The translations under genes and the position numbers were made by a program. Under the pieces are notes generated by a model. That model saw only the letters and a program-made list of their open reading frames with translations, had not been told where the DNA came from and did not search any database. From contig JAAELQ010000239.1 in the NCBI GenBank assembly GCA_024226515.1, positions 1-64,000 on the forward strand: a stretch of 64,000 nucleotides of DNA, written 5' to 3'. Of the stretch, positions 26,079-33,434 are shown piece after piece (the stretch's first letter is position 1; every line of letters begins with the position of its first letter). This stretch comes from a bacterium. Its GTDB lineage: Bacteria; Acidobacteriota; Polarisedimenticolia; Polarisedimenticolales; Polarisedimenticolaceae.

Positions 26079-26785
26079 GCACGGAACGACCAAACGAGAA
26101 GACAGCACCGGTGCGCTGCCCGAGCGCCGGTTGCGGCGTGGTGTTCGACGTCCCGGAACGCCGTCTGGGGCGCAACGTCTACTGTCTGGCCTGCGGCGTG
26201 CGGCTCACCGCGCGTCCGGTCGACATCGAGCCCCGTCTGCGACGTCGGCAGGAGACCCATCGTGCAGGGTCGGGTGCGGACGTGCGACGCCTGCCGCTGA
26301 TCGTGCTGGTGGACAACGTGCGCAGCCTGTGGAACGTGGGCTCGATCTTCCGCACCGCCGACGCATGCGGCGTCCGGCGGCTGATGCTGTGCGGCATCAC
26401 CGGATGTCCGCCGCGCAACGAGATCTCGAAGACCGCGCTCGGAGCCGAGGACGCCGTGGCGTGGAGCTACCACGCCGATCCGCTCGAGGCGCTGGCTGCC
26501 GCGGTCGACGACGGTTGCGTGCCCGTTGCGCTCGAGACGGCCTCGACGGCCGATTGCGTTTCGGATGTGCGTTGGCCCGATCCGTGCTGTCTGGTGATCG
26601 GCAACGAGGTCGCGGGCGTCTCGCCCGCGCTGCTCGAGGCGTGCGAGCGCAAGGTGAGCATCCCGATGATCGGAGTCAAGGACTCGTTGAACGTCGCGGT
26701 GGCCTTCGGCATCGCGGCGTTTGCCGCAGCGCGCGACCTCGCCATGCGCGAGGGTCGATCCGCGATGCGCGCGGAGGGCCCATGA
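26075..26785 (+). CDS. SPOUT (TrmH/SpoU) RNA methyltransferase with N-terminal zinc ribbon
   Basis: A 236-residue protein. Residues about 65-230 form a SpoU/TrmH 2'-O-ribose methyltransferase: motif 1 LIVLVDNVRSLWNVGSIFRT, motif 2 CCLVIGNEVAGVSP, motif 3 VSIPMIGVKDSLNVAVAFGI, containing the trefoil-knot SAM site. In front sits a putative zinc ribbon (CPSAGCGVVF at about 14-22, then YCLACG at about 37-42), uncommon in this family. The ribbon may help bind RNA. The target RNA is unknown. It overlaps its neighbours on both sides by 4 bp (ATGA). Confidence 0.85.
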   Translation: MSTERPNEKTAPVRCPSAGCGVVFDVPERRLGRNVYCLACGVRLTARPVDIEPRLRRRQETHRAGSGADVRRLPLIVLVDNVRSLWNVGSIFRTADACGVRRLMLCGITGCPPRNEISKTALGAEDAVAWSYHADPLEALAAAVDDGCVPVALETASTADCVSDVRWPDPCCLVIGNEVAGVSPALLEACERKVSIPMIGVKDSLNVAVAFGIAAFAAARDLAMREGRSAMRAEGP

Positions 26786-27819
26786 GGCGCAGTTCGGTTC
26801 TCCTGTTGTTGCTCGCGATCGTCGCGCCTGCCGCGGTCGCCGCGCCGCCGGTCGCGGAGGCGTCCTCCGGCGAAGAGGCGCTTCGCCTGCCGCACACCGT
26901 CGAGCGTGTGTGGTACCGCACGGACGACAAGCGCACGGCCAAGGGCCGTCAGTTCGCGGGGGACCTCACGCTGACCGAGGACGGGATCGAGATCGACGGG
27001 AAGAAGGGGCAGGCGTTTCTGCCCGCCGAGTCGATCCGCTTCGTCTCCCACGGCACGATGCGCGGAGACGTCAATACCGTGTGGACCGTCCTGAGCATGC
27101 AGCGCCCCGGTTCGACGTGGGTCGTGGGACTGAAGGACGGTCGCAAGCTGGGCTTCGGCGATCGGACGGCCGAGATCTACGACCTGCTGCGGCGCTACAC
27201 GCGACAGCTGGGCGTCGGCCCCTACGTCGTGCCGCCGGGGCACGTGGCCTACGACCGGCTCGACCGCCAGTTCGCGTTTGCCCACCCGGAAGACTGGTAT
27301 CCGTTTCATCGGACGCTGGTCGAGATCGACGAGGGCACGCGCTGGGGCACGATGATCTTCGCGGCGGAGAAGATCGATCCTCCGTCGGCCCGCGAAGCGG
27401 AGGAAGTCTCCGAGCGGCGGCGCCAGGTACTGAAACGCGTCGACCGCGGAGAGGTGGCGGCGTTCTTCGTCGATCGCCGCGCGGTCGAAAAGGGGATGGA
27501 CTGCGACGGCCTCTCCGCCGGCGCGCGCAAGCGCCTGCTGGAGTACGCCGCGGAGAAGAACCTGCTCGGCAAGCACGCCGCTGCGCTCGACGCCGCGGCG
27601 GGAACCGATTCGACGGCGGGGGGCTGCGCCGCGGTCGGGTTCGTCGGCACGAGCGGCGAGCACAGCGTGGAACTGGTCGCGGTGACCGACGGCGTGACGT
27701 TGATGTTGTTCGGCTCGAGCGTGCGCTCGGAGATCGCCGGGCAGGTGCGGGATCCGCTCGACACCGCGCTGTCGTCGCTGTTCTTCGCCGCCGCGAGCAA
27801 GAAGATGAGGGAGCGCTGA
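26782..27819 (+). CDS. Secreted protein of unknown function
   Basis: A 345-residue protein with a signal peptide (MRRSSVLLLLLAIVAPAAVA, cut before APPVAEA). I recognise no family. A beta-rich N-terminal half includes DLTLTEDGIEIDGKKGQAFL and WVVGLKDGRKLGFG, reminiscent of a PH-like fold; residues about 150-190 have a segment (DRQFAFAHPEDWYPFHRTLV) seen in secreted hypothetical proteins that read as PsbP-like. Two cysteines are present, in MDCDGLSAG and GGCAAVGFVG. It overlaps the SPOUT gene by 4 bp and precedes the selenoprotein gene by 3 bp, so it belongs to the operon. Confidence 0.6.
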   Translation: MRRSSVLLLLLAIVAPAAVAAPPVAEASSGEEALRLPHTVERVWYRTDDKRTAKGRQFAGDLTLTEDGIEIDGKKGQAFLPAESIRFVSHGTMRGDVNTVWTVLSMQRPGSTWVVGLKDGRKLGFGDRTAEIYDLLRRYTRQLGVGPYVVPPGHVAYDRLDRQFAFAHPEDWYPFHRTLVEIDEGTRWGTMIFAAEKIDPPSAREAEEVSERRRQVLKRVDRGEVAAFFVDRRAVEKGMDCDGLSAGARKRLLEYAAEKNLLGKHAAALDAAAGTDSTAGGCAAVGFVGTSGEHSVELVAVTDGVTLMLFGSSVRSEIAGQVRDPLDTALSSLFFAAASKKMRER

Positions 27820-27822
27820 GCC

Positions 27823-28368
27823 ATGGCCTGGATCAAGACCGTTTCGCCCGACGAGGCCACCGGACTGCTCAGGCAGATCTACGACGCCGCGATCAAGCGC
27901 GCGGGCAAGGTGTACAACGTCATCCGCATGCAGAGCCCCCGACCGCGCGTGCTGCGCGCATCGACCATGCTCTACATGGAAGTCCTGCACTCGGCCGAGA
28001 ACGCGCTCAGTCGCGCACAGCGCGAGATGATCGCGACGGCCGTCTCGCGAGCCAACGGCTGCCACTACTGAACGGTGGCCCACGGCGAGGACCTCCGGGC
28101 CGAGGTTCAAGACAATCCCGACGCGGATCGAGTGGCCGACGCGGTCAAGACCGACTACCGCGACGCGCCGCTCTCCGAGCGCGACCGCGCCATGCTGGAT
28201 TTCGCGATGAAGCTCACGCTCACGCCGCAGAAGATGCAGCAGGCCGACGTGGAGGCCCTGCGCGCGCACGGCTTCGACGACAGCGCGATCCACGACATCG
28301 TCCAGGCGACGGCGCTGTTCGCGTATTACAATCGGATCGCCGACGGCCTGGGTATCGACCCCGAGTAA
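27823..28368 (+). CDS. AhpD-like peroxidase-related selenoprotein (in-frame TGA = Sec)
   Basis: A carboxymuconolactone decarboxylase/AhpD-family protein of 181 residues if the TGA at 28069-28071 is read as selenocysteine (residue 83). Family proteins have the redox motif C-x-x-C-x-x-x-H; here the sequence is C-H-Y-(TGA)-T-V-A-H, so the stop falls exactly on the second, peroxide-reducing cysteine. The frame stays open for 98 more codons with normal family sequence (LSERDRAMLDFAMKLTLTP; DIVQATALFAYYNRIADGLG). An alternative reading as two genes, the second starting at GTG 28075, would split one conserved domain. A stem-loop follows the TGA. AhpD proteins reduce hydroperoxides or thiols. It is the last gene of a five-gene operon. 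selA/selB/selC are not in the window. Confidence 0.85.
28069..28101 (+). promoter_or_regulatory. Putative bacterial SECIS element
   Basis: Immediately after the TGA, GGCCC (28077-28081) and GGGCC (28097-28101) form a 5-bp stem. Inside it GG (28084-28085) can pair with CC (28095-28096), leaving a nine-base loop CGAGGACCT (28086-28094) with G as its second base. The apical loop begins 15 nt after the TGA, near the range known for bacterial SECIS elements recognised by SelB. Folding was done by eye. Confidence 0.55.
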
Positions 28369-28371
28369 GAA

Positions 28372-28559
28372 GCCAGGGGTCTGACCCAACGTTGCAGGCA
28401 CTTATCGGCGTGGGCAAGCCACGATTGGGGTCTGACCCCTGTCCTTGTTGATGCCAGACCAATCCTGCCTGGCCAGCCAGATAGGGTGAGGGGTCAGACC
28501 CCAATCGTGGCCGTTGCGTACGGTGGTTGTTTCTTGCAACGTTGGGTCTGACCCCTGGC
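28372..28559. repeat. 188-bp nested inverted repeat (REP/MITE-like)
   Basis: Outer arms at 28372-28398 and 28533-28559 are inverted copies (25 of 27 bases). Inner arms at 28418-28440 and 28489-28511 are perfect 23-base inverted copies. Each arm carries a GGGTCTGACCC-type core (or GGGTCAGACCC), so four such cores occur. The element fills the whole gap between two convergent genes: 3 bp after the selenoprotein stop and directly at the TAG of the DUF885 gene. Cores of this kind resemble REP sequences mobilised by RAYT transposases, from memory. No transposase is present here. It may act as a two-way terminator or mRNA end protector. Confidence 0.8.
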
Positions 28560-30314
28560 CTATTGCCGCAGCAGGGCGCGGCGAGCCAGCGGCAGCGGCA
28601 GGCCCAGCCTCAGCAGGCGATCGTGAAACTCGGCCAGCTCGAAGGTCTCGCCGCGGGATTCCTTGTGCCGGCGGTACTCGTCGCGCAGCTTGAAGATCTC
28701 CATCCGGCCGTGCGCGTAGTACAGGTAGGTCGGGTCGTACGTCCCGCGTTGCGTCTCGCGCAGCGCGGGAAACGGCGCGAAGTAGGCGATCTCCTCGAAG
28801 CGCCGGGCAGCCTCTTCGAGCGGAACGTCGTAGACGTGCATCGCGAGGCCCGCGTACCAGCGCGCATGCCGCTGCAGCGCGCGGCGTAGCTGTCCCAGCC
28901 GGACGCGCGGGTCCCCGTCGCCCAGCCCCTCGTCGACCATCATCTGCTCGGTGTAGTGCGCCCAGCCCTCGATGAACGACGCCGGCAGGAATACTTTTCG
29001 CACGTCGGTCGGGATCTGCTGCCGGAACAGCAGCTGGACGAAGTGCCCGGGCATGACCTCGTGCACCGAGATGCCGAGAAGACCGGGACGGTTGAAGTAC
29101 GTCAGGTGTTGCGCCTGCTGCTCGTCGGACCACGCGGGGTCGACGGTGGTGATGTTGTAGTACGCCTCGGTCGCGCGTCGTTCGAACGGTCCTGGCGTGG
29201 ACATCGAGGCGAAGCCGCTGCGCGCATAGCGTGGCGTCGGGCGCACGATCGGCAGCTCGTCGGAGGGCAGCGTGACGATACGCCGCCGCAGGACGAACTC
29301 ACGCGCCTCGTCGACGAAGCGTCGCGCGGTCTCGATCAGCTCGTCGGGCGGGGGGTAGTCGGCCGCGATGGACGCCATCACCTCGCGCGCCGTTCGGTTC
29401 GGGTCGACGCGCGCGGCCTCCTTCTCGACCCAGGCCTGGTACTCGCGGATCGCCGCTTCGTTGAACTCGTTGAGCTCGTCGATGTCGACGTCGATGTGCT
29501 CGTCGTAGAGCAGCTTGCGCTGAAACACGTCACGTCCCAATCGGAACTCGCGGTTCTCGCGCCACGCCAGGTCGTCGCGAAGCCAGACGGCGAAGGCGTC
29601 GAGCTGGTCGACCGCGTCGTTGCGCGCCCGCTTCCAGCGGCGGACGAGCTGCGGATCGACCTGGGCCAGTCCCTGCGCGCGGAGCCCCTGCGGCACCTCG
29701 CGGCCGAGGAAGCCGATCGTCCCGCGCGTGTTGCGCAGGGCCAGCTCGACCCACAACTGCGGGGCGCCGTCGAGGTTCTTGCGCGCGGCGCGAACGACAT
29801 CCTGAACGCCGTGCAGGCGCGTGACGAGGCTCTCGAGTCGTTGCTCGAGCGGCGCGAACTCGCGGTCGATCAGCGACGCGATGCCATCGGCGACGGCGCG
29901 CGTGTACAGCATCGGATTGTGACGCCAGCCGGCGACGTGTTCCAGCTCCAGCAACTGCCCGCGGATCGCGTGCTCGAGGATCTCGCGGTCGTAGCGCTCG
30001 TGGGCTTGCAGCGTGTCGGCGTCGATCGACACCAGTCGCTCGAGCCAGCCATGCAGCTCGCGCGTCGAACGCTCGATACCGCCCGGCGAGAGGTCGGGCA
30101 GGCGGTGATCGTGGTCGTGCACCCCGAGCTGGGTCGCGCGCACGGGCCGTGAAGCGAAGTACCAGCCGAGGAACTCGTCGCACAGCGACGAGAAGGCCGA
30201 TGCGCTGTGGCGTGTCGCGTCGAGGGTCGCACTCGGCGGCGGTTTCGTGTGCGAGCCGCCGCAGGCCACGCATACGGCCAGCAGCGCGAGAAACATCGGG
30301 GCCGTGAGCCGCAT
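28560..30314 (-). CDS. DUF885 family lipoprotein (putative metallopeptidase)
   Basis: A 584-residue predicted lipoprotein (lipobox LLAVCVACG, Cys near residue 18). The C-terminal half carries a thermolysin-like zinc pattern of the DUF885 type: ISVHEVMPGHFVQ (HExxxGH) and, about 30 residues later, SFIEGWAHYTEQM with the probable third ligand Glu. The N-terminal half is helical (DEFLGWYFASRPVRATQLGV). The family is thought to hydrolyse peptides in the envelope, but few members are tested. It is transcribed alone toward the nested repeat; a GTGATACGG motif 12 bp before the ATG may be its -10, with no Shine-Dalgarno. Confidence 0.85.
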   Translation of the reverse strand: MRLTAPMFLALLAVCVACGGSHTKPPPSATLDATRHSASAFSSLCDEFLGWYFASRPVRATQLGVHDHDHRLPDLSPGGIERSTRELHGWLERLVSIDADTLQAHERYDREILEHAIRGQLLELEHVAGWRHNPMLYTRAVADGIASLIDREFAPLEQRLESLVTRLHGVQDVVRAARKNLDGAPQLWVELALRNTRGTIGFLGREVPQGLRAQGLAQVDPQLVRRWKRARNDAVDQLDAFAVWLRDDLAWRENREFRLGRDVFQRKLLYDEHIDVDIDELNEFNEAAIREYQAWVEKEAARVDPNRTAREVMASIAADYPPPDELIETARRFVDEAREFVLRRRIVTLPSDELPIVRPTPRYARSGFASMSTPGPFERRATEAYYNITTVDPAWSDEQQAQHLTYFNRPGLLGISVHEVMPGHFVQLLFRQQIPTDVRKVFLPASFIEGWAHYTEQMMVDEGLGDGDPRVRLGQLRRALQRHARWYAGLAMHVYDVPLEEAARRFEEIAYFAPFPALRETQRGTYDPTYLYYAHGRMEIFKLRDEYRRHKESRGETFELAEFHDRLLRLGLPLPLARRALLRQ

Positions 30315-30379
30315 CGTTCGTGCACCGTATCACACGCCCGAATCGCGGCCGGCGTAATACAATGCGGGCGAGGCGAGCC

Positions 30380-31555
30380 GTGACGACCCCCAGCGACAAC
30401 ATCGTGATCGTCGGCGCCGGGCTGTTCGGGGCCGCCGCGGCCGTAGAGTTGCGCCGCCGCGGGCACGCGATCGTGCTCGTCGATCCCGGACCGCTGCCGC
30501 GCCCCGAGTCCTCCTCGTTCGACATCAGTAAGGCCGTCCGCGCGGACTACGGCGCGGACGAGCTGTACACGCGGCTCGGCGAGCTCGCGATCGAGGGCTG
30601 GCACGCGTGGAACGAAGAACAGGATCGCCCGCTGTACCACCAGACCGGGTTTCTCGTCCTGAGCAGCACGCCGATGACGGACGAGGGATACGAGGGCGCG
30701 AGCTACCGCACGCTGCAGCGGCGCGGACACGCGGTCCGGCGGCTGGACGGTGCGGGGCTACGGCGGTTGCTCCCCGCGCTCTCTCCCGGGGCCTGGGTCG
30801 ACGGGTACCTCAACCCCGGCGGCGGCTGGGTCGAATCCGGCGAGGTCGTTCGCCGGCTGATCGATCGCGCGCGCGCGACCGGCGTCGAGGTGCGCGAGGG
30901 GGCTCGTTTCGAGGGGCTGCTCGAATCGGACGCGGGAGTGAGCGGCATCCGCACCGCCGACGGCGGGCGCATCGAGGGCGACCGCGTGATCGTCGCCGCG
31001 GGGGCCTGGACGCCCGCGCTGCTGCCGTGGCTCGCCGACGTCATGTGGCCCACCGGCCACCCCGTGTTTCATCTCGATCCGGATCGCGCGGCAGCTCACG
31101 AGGTCGGCGCGCCGGTCTGGGCCGCCGACATCGCGCGCACCGGCTGGTACGGCTTTCCACGCAACGCCGCGGGGATCGTCAAGATCGCCAACCACGGTCC
31201 GGGAGGGCGTGCCGCTCCGACCGAGACGAATCGCGCCGTCGACGGCGAGTCGACCGCCGCGTTTCGCCGCTTTCTGGCGGCCGGCCTGGGTTCGCTGAAG
31301 TGGGATAGGATCGTCGGCGGCCGCGTTTGCTTCTACTGCGATACGTGGGACGGCAACTTCTGGATCGACCGGGACCCGGCGCGCCCCGGACTGGTCGTCG
31401 CCGCCGGCGGGTCGGGCCACGGATTCAAGTTCGCGCCCCTGCTCGGGGGAATCGTCGCAGACGTCGTCGAGGGCATCGACAACGAGTTTGCGCCGCGCTT
31501 CGCCTGGCGCGAGCGCGGAGGCCTGACCGGCGAGGACGCACGACAACTGGAGTAG
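30380..31555 (+). CDS. FAD-dependent oxidoreductase (DAO / sarcosine oxidase-like)
   Basis: A 391-residue flavoenzyme of the D-amino-acid oxidase fold. The FAD-binding GxGxxG is in IVIVGAGLFGAAAAVELRRR (about 8-27), followed by an acidic residue in VLVDPGP; the C-terminal FAD motif is VVAAGGSGHGFKFAPLLGG, as in monomeric sarcosine oxidase and N-methyl amino acid oxidases. The substrate is unknown. GTG at 30380 is preferred over ATG 30362 because a TACAAT -10 box covers 30358-30363. It lies 3 bp before archease and is probably co-transcribed with archease and rtcB. Confidence 0.85.
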   Translation: MTTPSDNIVIVGAGLFGAAAAVELRRRGHAIVLVDPGPLPRPESSSFDISKAVRADYGADELYTRLGELAIEGWHAWNEEQDRPLYHQTGFLVLSSTPMTDEGYEGASYRTLQRRGHAVRRLDGAGLRRLLPALSPGAWVDGYLNPGGGWVESGEVVRRLIDRARATGVEVREGARFEGLLESDAGVSGIRTADGGRIEGDRVIVAAGAWTPALLPWLADVMWPTGHPVFHLDPDRAAAHEVGAPVWAADIARTGWYGFPRNAAGIVKIANHGPGGRAAPTETNRAVDGESTAAFRRFLAAGLGSLKWDRIVGGRVCFYCDTWDGNFWIDRDPARPGLVVAAGGSGHGFKFAPLLGGIVADVVEGIDNEFAPRFAWRERGGLTGEDARQLE

Positions 31556-31558
31556 CGC

Positions 31559-31969
31559 GTGTACCGATTCTTCGACCACACCGCCGATCTGGGACTGGAG
31601 GTCACGGCCCCCGACCTGGGCGAACTGTTTCGCGACGCCGCGCAGGGGCTCGTGGCGATGATCGTCGAGCGCCCGCCGCGAACGGGGGCGGGGGAGCCGT
31701 GGATCGTGCACCTGGAGAACGAACGCGACGATTTTCTGTTGTTCGACTGGCTCAACGAGCTACTGTTCCGCTTCGAGACCCGGCACGAGCTTCCGGCGCA
31801 GATCGAGGTCGCGGTGGAAAACGGCCGGCTCGACGCGCGGGTCCTCTGCGCTGCCGTGAACGCGGAGCGCGATCGACCGCTACGGGAGGTCAAGGCGATC
31901 ACGTACCACGAGCTGAGCGTGCGGCGGTGCGCCGCCGGCTGGTCGGCGCGAGTGATCGTCGATATCTGA
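31559..31969 (+). CDS. Archease (RtcB cofactor)
   Basis: A 136-residue archease. The family N-terminus YRFFDHTADLGLEV is present with its conserved His and Asp, the central ERDDFLLFDWLNELLFRFET matches the family, and the C-terminal metal-binding Asp occurs in ARVIVDI. Archease speeds RtcB guanylylation and turnover and changes its nucleotide use. It starts with GTG 3 bp after the oxidoreductase stop and ends 1 bp before the rtcB ATG. Genetic pairing with rtcB is known in archaea and many bacteria. Confidence 0.93.
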   Translation: MYRFFDHTADLGLEVTAPDLGELFRDAAQGLVAMIVERPPRTGAGEPWIVHLENERDDFLLFDWLNELLFRFETRHELPAQIEVAVENGRLDARVLCAAVNAERDRPLREVKAITYHELSVRRCAAGWSARVIVDI

Positions 31970-31970
31970 T

Positions 31971-33434
31971 ATGAAGAAGCAATCGTTCCAGGGTCCGCTC
32001 GAGCGGATCGACGAAAACCGCTGGCGCATTCCGAAGGGCTACAAGAAGGGGATGCGCGTCGACGGGGTGATCTACGCCGCCGAGAGCATGATGCGCAAGA
32101 TCCGCAGCGACCGCGCTCCGGAGCAGGTGGCCAACGTGGCGTTCCTGCCGGGGATCCAGCGCGCCAGCCTGGCCATGCCCGACATTCACTGGGGCTACGG
32201 CTTCACCATCGGCGGCGTGTGCGCCACCGACCCCGCCGAGGGCGGCGTGATCTCCCCGGGCGGCGTGGGCTACGACATCAACTGCGGCGTGCGCCTCGTG
32301 CGGACGAAGCTCGAGCTGGCCGAGGTCGAGCCGAACCTGCGACAGCTCGTGGAGGCGCTGTTCAAGCGTGTCCCGGCCGGCGTGGGGCGCGGGGGCGAGT
32401 ACAAGTTCGCCGCCCGGGATCTGCGCCGGCTGATGGCCGAGGGCGTGCCGTTCCTCGAGCGGCGAGGCCTGGCGACGCGACGCGACGTCGAGTTCACCGA
32501 GGCCGGGGGGGCACTGCCGGGGGCCGACCCGGATCGCGTCAGCGAGCGTGCGGTGGCGCGCGGTGAGGCACAGTGCGGCACTCTCGGTTCGGGCAACCAC
32601 TTCCTGGAGCTGCAGGTCGTCGAGGAAGTGGTCGACGCCGAGGCGGCCGCCGCGATGGGCCTGGTCCAGGGGCGCGTCACGCTGATGATCCACTCCGGCT
32701 CGCGCGGCCTGGGCTATCAGGTGTGCGACGACAACCTGCGCCTGCTGCGCGGCGTCCCGCGCCGGTACGGGATCGCGCTGCCCGACACGCAGCTCGCGTG
32801 CGCTCCGGTCGACAGCGACGAGGGGCGGCACTATCTCGGCGGCATGTGCGCCGCGGGCAACTTCGCCTGGTGCAACCGGCAACTGCTCATGTGGCAGACG
32901 CGTGAGGTGTTCGCCGAGCACTTCGGCCGTTCCTGGGAGCAACTCGGGCTGGAGCTGGTCTACGACGTGGCGCACAACATCGCCAAGCTCGAAGAGCACG
33001 AGATCGACGGCCGCCTGCGCAAGGTCTGCGTCCACCGCAAGGGCGCGACGCGCGCCTTCCCCGCGGGGCACCGCGAGATCCCCGCCGCCTATCGCGGAGT
33101 CGGGCAGCCGGTGATGATCCCCGGCGACATGGGCCGCGCCAGCTGGGTGCTGGTGGGACAGCCCGGCAGCATGCGGCAGACGTTCGGCACGACGTGCCAC
33201 GGGGCCGGACGCGAGATGAGCCGCACCGCAGCGCTGCGCGCGTCACGCGGCCGCAGGATCGATCGAGAGCTGGCCGAGGCCGGGGTGATCGCTCGCGCGC
33301 AGAGCCGCCGCGGCCTGGCCGAGGAGCAACCCGCGGCCTACAAGGACGTCAACCGCGTGGTCGACGTCGTGCACCGCGCGGGTCTATCGAAGAAGGTGGC
33401 GCGTCTGCGCCCGATCGGCGTCATCAAGGGCTGA
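31971..33434 (+). CDS. rtcB: RNA-splicing/repair ligase RtcB
   Basis: A 487-residue RtcB ligase, full length for the family. It joins 2',3'-cyclic phosphate or 3'-phosphate RNA ends to 5'-OH ends using GTP and Mn2+. Hallmarks: MPDIHWGYGFTIGG, GGVGYDINCGVRL (metal Cys), GTLGSGNHFLEL, IHSGSRGLGYQV, and FGTTCHGAGREMSR, whose His (residue 410) forms the GMP adduct. It probably repairs tRNA or rRNA cut under stress. It follows archease by 1 bp. Its 3' end overlaps the convergent PAP2-like gene by 11 bp. Confidence 0.97.
   Translation: MKKQSFQGPLERIDENRWRIPKGYKKGMRVDGVIYAAESMMRKIRSDRAPEQVANVAFLPGIQRASLAMPDIHWGYGFTIGGVCATDPAEGGVISPGGVGYDINCGVRLVRTKLELAEVEPNLRQLVEALFKRVPAGVGRGGEYKFAARDLRRLMAEGVPFLERRGLATRRDVEFTEAGGALPGADPDRVSERAVARGEAQCGTLGSGNHFLELQVVEEVVDAEAAAAMGLVQGRVTLMIHSGSRGLGYQVCDDNLRLLRGVPRRYGIALPDTQLACAPVDSDEGRHYLGGMCAAGNFAWCNRQLLMWQTREVFAEHFGRSWEQLGLELVYDVAHNIAKLEEHEIDGRLRKVCVHRKGATRAFPAGHREIPAAYRGVGQPVMIPGDMGRASWVLVGQPGSMRQTFGTTCHGAGREMSRTAALRASRGRRIDRELAEAGVIARAQSRRGLAEEQPAAYKDVNRVVDVVHRAGLSKKVARLRPIGVIKG

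Noticed and set aside
28075-28368. A separate small gene starting at GTG 28075
   Set aside because: It would begin in the middle of the conserved AhpD motif, lacks a ribosome binding site, and is in the same frame as the upstream half. Sec read-through explains both parts.
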